8,220 nucleotides of DNA from Clostridiales bacterium (lineage in GTDB: Bacteria > Bacillota > Clostridia > Christensenellales > JAISNN01), in assembly GCA_031289865.1 (NCBI GenBank), contig JAITOQ010000186.1:1-8220 (forward strand), written 5' to 3'. The notes beneath the pieces were generated by a model, which was not told the origin of the DNA, did not search any database, and worked only from the letters and a program-made list of their open reading frames with translations. Both the position numbers and the translations under genes were made by a program. Positions 7,054 through 8,220 of the stretch are shown here, piece by piece; the stretch's first letter is position 1, and each line of letters begins with the position of its first letter.

Positions 7054-7755
7054 ATGAACGAGGGATATGTTTTAAGACATTCGGATTGGGAAAATCGATT
7101 GGAACTCAATGGTGCGCCGATAGTGATTGTCGTTGAAAATCGCGGAAAGTTTGCCGAATATGCCGCGGATATTGTTTGTCATGCAGAGGGCGGGGAAGGC
7201 ACTTTTAAATTGTTTAAGGGGAACGATGACGCTTCGTTTGAAGGGCATACGGCGGTAATATCCGATCTCTCCTCATTTTCATTAAACGGGAAAAAAGCGT
7301 TGAACTTATTTCATAAGAAATTGATTGCGGAAGCGCAAAACGGAGAATTGTTATTAAAGATCGGCGAAATCAACACGGCACTTGCCGCGTTTGCAGACGA
7401 ACTTGCATTTCGATCTGAAATCCCGCTTGAATATGATGCCGAAGCGGACGGCTCTGATATTGTAAAACTGATAAACGCCCGCGTTCAAGAGAAATATCCG
7501 AAGCTTATAGAAAAGATCGTTGCGTTTGTCGATTTAGCGGCAGAACTGAAAAGGATTAAACTCTTTATCATTTTTTTTGGAAAAGCATATTTCTCTGCTG
7601 AGGATATAAAAGCCCTTTATCATCATTGCTCGCTTTTAGGCATCACGCCTCTCCTCTTAGAACCATGCTTCCATGAAGATTTATCTCTTGGGGAATACAC
7701 CCTCATCATCGATGAAGACCTTTGCGAAATCGTTGTAAATTCGCAAAAAATATGA
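7054..7755 (+). CDS. csn2: Type II-A adaptation protein Csn2
   Basis: 233 aa; the gene that defines subtype II-A. Known Csn2 proteins form tetrameric rings that hold the ends of double-stranded DNA and are needed for spacer acquisition with Cas1, Cas2 and Cas9. Family features: an N-terminal strand IVIVVENRGKFAEY, LEYDAEADGSDIVKL (S. pyogenes: LEYDEITILELIKSL), a helix plus strand KLFIIFFGKAYFSAEDIKAL (S. pyogenes: LLIFVNSGAFLTKDEVASL), and TPLLLEPCFHE near the end. I start at the ATG 7054, which has AAAGGGGGG (7041-7049) just before it; a GTG at 7021 is in frame but has no comparable site and adds 11 unconserved residues. It follows cas2 by 35 nt. Its last eight codons and TGA stop lie inside the first copy of a 36-bp promoter duplication. 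Length is close to the short S. pyogenes-type Csn2 (220 aa). Confidence 0.93.
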   Translation: MNEGYVLRHSDWENRLELNGAPIVIVVENRGKFAEYAADIVCHAEGGEGTFKLFKGNDDASFEGHTAVISDLSSFSLNGKKALNLFHKKLIAEAQNGELLLKIGEINTALAAFADELAFRSEIPLEYDAEADGSDIVKLINARVQEKYPKLIEKIVAFVDLAAELKRIKLFIIFFGKAYFSAEDIKALYHHCSLLGITPLLLEPCFHEDLSLGEYTLIIDEDLCEIVVNSQKI

Positions 7756-7761
7756 TACAAT
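7733..7761 (+). promoter_or_regulatory. Upstream copy of the leader promoter
   Basis: TTGTAA (7733-7738), 17 nt, TACAAT (7756-7761). The -35 lies inside csn2 and the -10 directly follows its stop. Weaker match to consensus than the second copy. Confidence 0.45.
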
Positions 7762-7856
7762 ATAATTGTTGCAAATTCGCAAAAAACATTGTATAATATA
7801 ATAGCAAAAACAATTACCTTGCATGTAAGCATGAATACTCTTGAGTTTAATTTGAG
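7756..7856 (+). promoter_or_regulatory. CRISPR leader with ATTTGAG anchoring site
   Basis: The AT-rich leader spans 101 bp between the csn2 stop and repeat 1. Its last seven bases, ATTTGAG (7850-7856), equal the leader-anchoring sequence shown in Streptococcus type II-A systems to direct new spacers to the first repeat. TTGAG also occurs just upstream (7841-7845) and TTTGAG at the repeat start, giving three close copies around the insertion point. Confidence 0.75.
7769..7797 (+). promoter_or_regulatory. Leader promoter for the CRISPR array (pre-crRNA)
   Basis: TTGCAA (7769-7774), 17 nt, then a consensus TATAAT (7792-7797). Transcription would start near 7804, about 53 nt before the first repeat. 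There is no terminator between csn2 and here, so the cas transcript may also read into the array. Confidence 0.65.
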
Positions 7857-8220
7857 GTTTGAGAGTAGTGTAATTTTTTAGGAGTCGAAAGCGGTGCGAA
7901 CGGTTATAACGGTGCAGACGGAGTTTGAGAGTAGTGTAATTTTTTAGGAGTCGAAAGCCAGTAACATCACGGGGCGTTGGGTATTTAAGTTTGAGAGTAG
8001 TGTAATTTTTTAGGAGTCGAAAGCACATATTAGAATTCATAAACGCAACCGAAAGTTTGAGAGTAGTGTAATTTTTTAGGAGTCGAAAGCTGTTAAATTG
8101 CCGTTTAAACTTGTTGTAGCGTTTGAGAGTAGTGGAATTTTTTAGGAGTCGAAAGCAGCTATTTCGTCTTTTTACCGCCAACCGCTGTTTGAGAGTAGTG
8201 TAATTTTTTAGGAGTCGAAA
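7857..8220 (+). CRISPR. Type II-A CRISPR array, 36-bp repeats, 30-bp spacers, continuing past the window
   Basis: Repeats start at 7857, 7923, 7989, 8055, 8121 and 8187; the last is cut after 34 of 36 bases by the window end. The repeat begins GTTTGAGAGTAGTGTAAT and ends AGGAGTCGAAAGC. Spacers are 7893-7922, 7959-7988, 8025-8054, 8091-8120 and 8157-8186, all exactly 30 bp and unrelated to each other. Orientation is set by the leader on the left, the tracrRNA match to the repeat's 5' half, and the same direction as the cas genes; transcription is rightward. By eye no spacer matches elsewhere in this window. Spacer origin cannot be judged without a search. Confidence 0.98.
8121..8156 (+). repeat. 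Variant CRISPR repeat 5
   Basis: Differs from the other repeats by T to G at 8135 (repeat base 15). That base pairs with A1437 of the tracrRNA upper stem, so the change turns a U-A pair into a G-A mismatch. Repeat 6 returns to the consensus over its visible length. Confidence 0.85.

Larger units (their letters stand above)
7732..7803 (+). repeat. 36-bp imperfect tandem duplication carrying two promoters
   Basis: Copy 1 (7732-7767) and copy 2 (7768-7803) are adjacent and differ at a handful of positions, all but two of them in the -10 region. Copy 1 overlaps the csn2 end and contains its TGA; in copy 2 the matching bases no longer form a stop, so the frame after csn2 repeats VNSQK-like codons (VANSQK). 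Confidence 0.8.

Noticed and set aside
7681..8181. Minus-strand open frame of 166 aa containing repeated FRLLKNYTTLK
   Set aside because: It is the reverse-strand translation of the CRISPR array: each 66-bp repeat-spacer unit is a multiple of three, so the repeat keeps one frame. Not a repeat protein.

Overview
The window carries a complete type II-A CRISPR-Cas locus on the + strand, in the order cas9, cas1, cas2, csn2, leader, repeat-spacer array. A tracrRNA gene lies on the opposite strand directly in front of cas9. Type II-A is known almost only from Bacillota. The moderately AT-rich sequence, the AGGAGG-like ribosome sites, ordinary use of TGA as a stop (end of csn2) and a truncated SPL-family radical SAM gene upstream all fit a Bacillota genome, probably an uncultured clostridial or gut lineage. 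The lineage is an inference; no marker gene fixes it.

Layout. Positions 1-746 hold the 3' part of a radical SAM protein gene whose iron-sulfur cysteines lie outside the window; its first visible codons show nested in-frame duplications. A strong hairpin terminator follows at 826-863. From 864 to about 1260 I see no gene, only AT-rich DNA with one pair of overlapping inverted repeats (1073-1110). An extended -10 promoter (1273-1301) reads toward cas9. Between it and cas9 the minus strand carries the tracrRNA (about 1336-1442): anti-repeat, nexus hairpin, two further stem-loops and a terminator. Its own promoter (1449-1477) is wedged between the cas9 ribosome site and start codon.

cas9 (1479-5789, 1436 aa) keeps all RuvC and HNH catalytic residues. 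cas1 (5794-6681) and cas2 (6671-7018, GTG start) follow with a 4-nt gap and an 11-nt overlap, then csn2 (7054-7755) after 35 nt. The leader contains two tandem copies of a 36-bp promoter unit, the first straddling the csn2 stop codon, and ends in the ATTTGAG sequence known as the leader-anchoring site of type II-A arrays. The array (7857 to the window end) has five full repeats, a sixth cut off by the window edge, and five spacers of exactly 30 bp.

How the parts work together, from family knowledge: Cas1, Cas2 and Csn2, with Cas9 and tracrRNA, insert new spacers at the leader end. The array transcript pairs with tracrRNA, RNase III cuts the duplex, and the dual RNA guides Cas9 to cleave DNA. 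The class of system is known. What looks most distinctive here is the wiring: tracrRNA is fully antisense to the predicted cas9 5' leader, which carries a crRNA-repeat look-alike, and the tracrRNA promoter overlaps the cas9 translation start. The repeat 3' end and the Cas9 PAM-reading region also differ from the well-studied Streptococcus systems.
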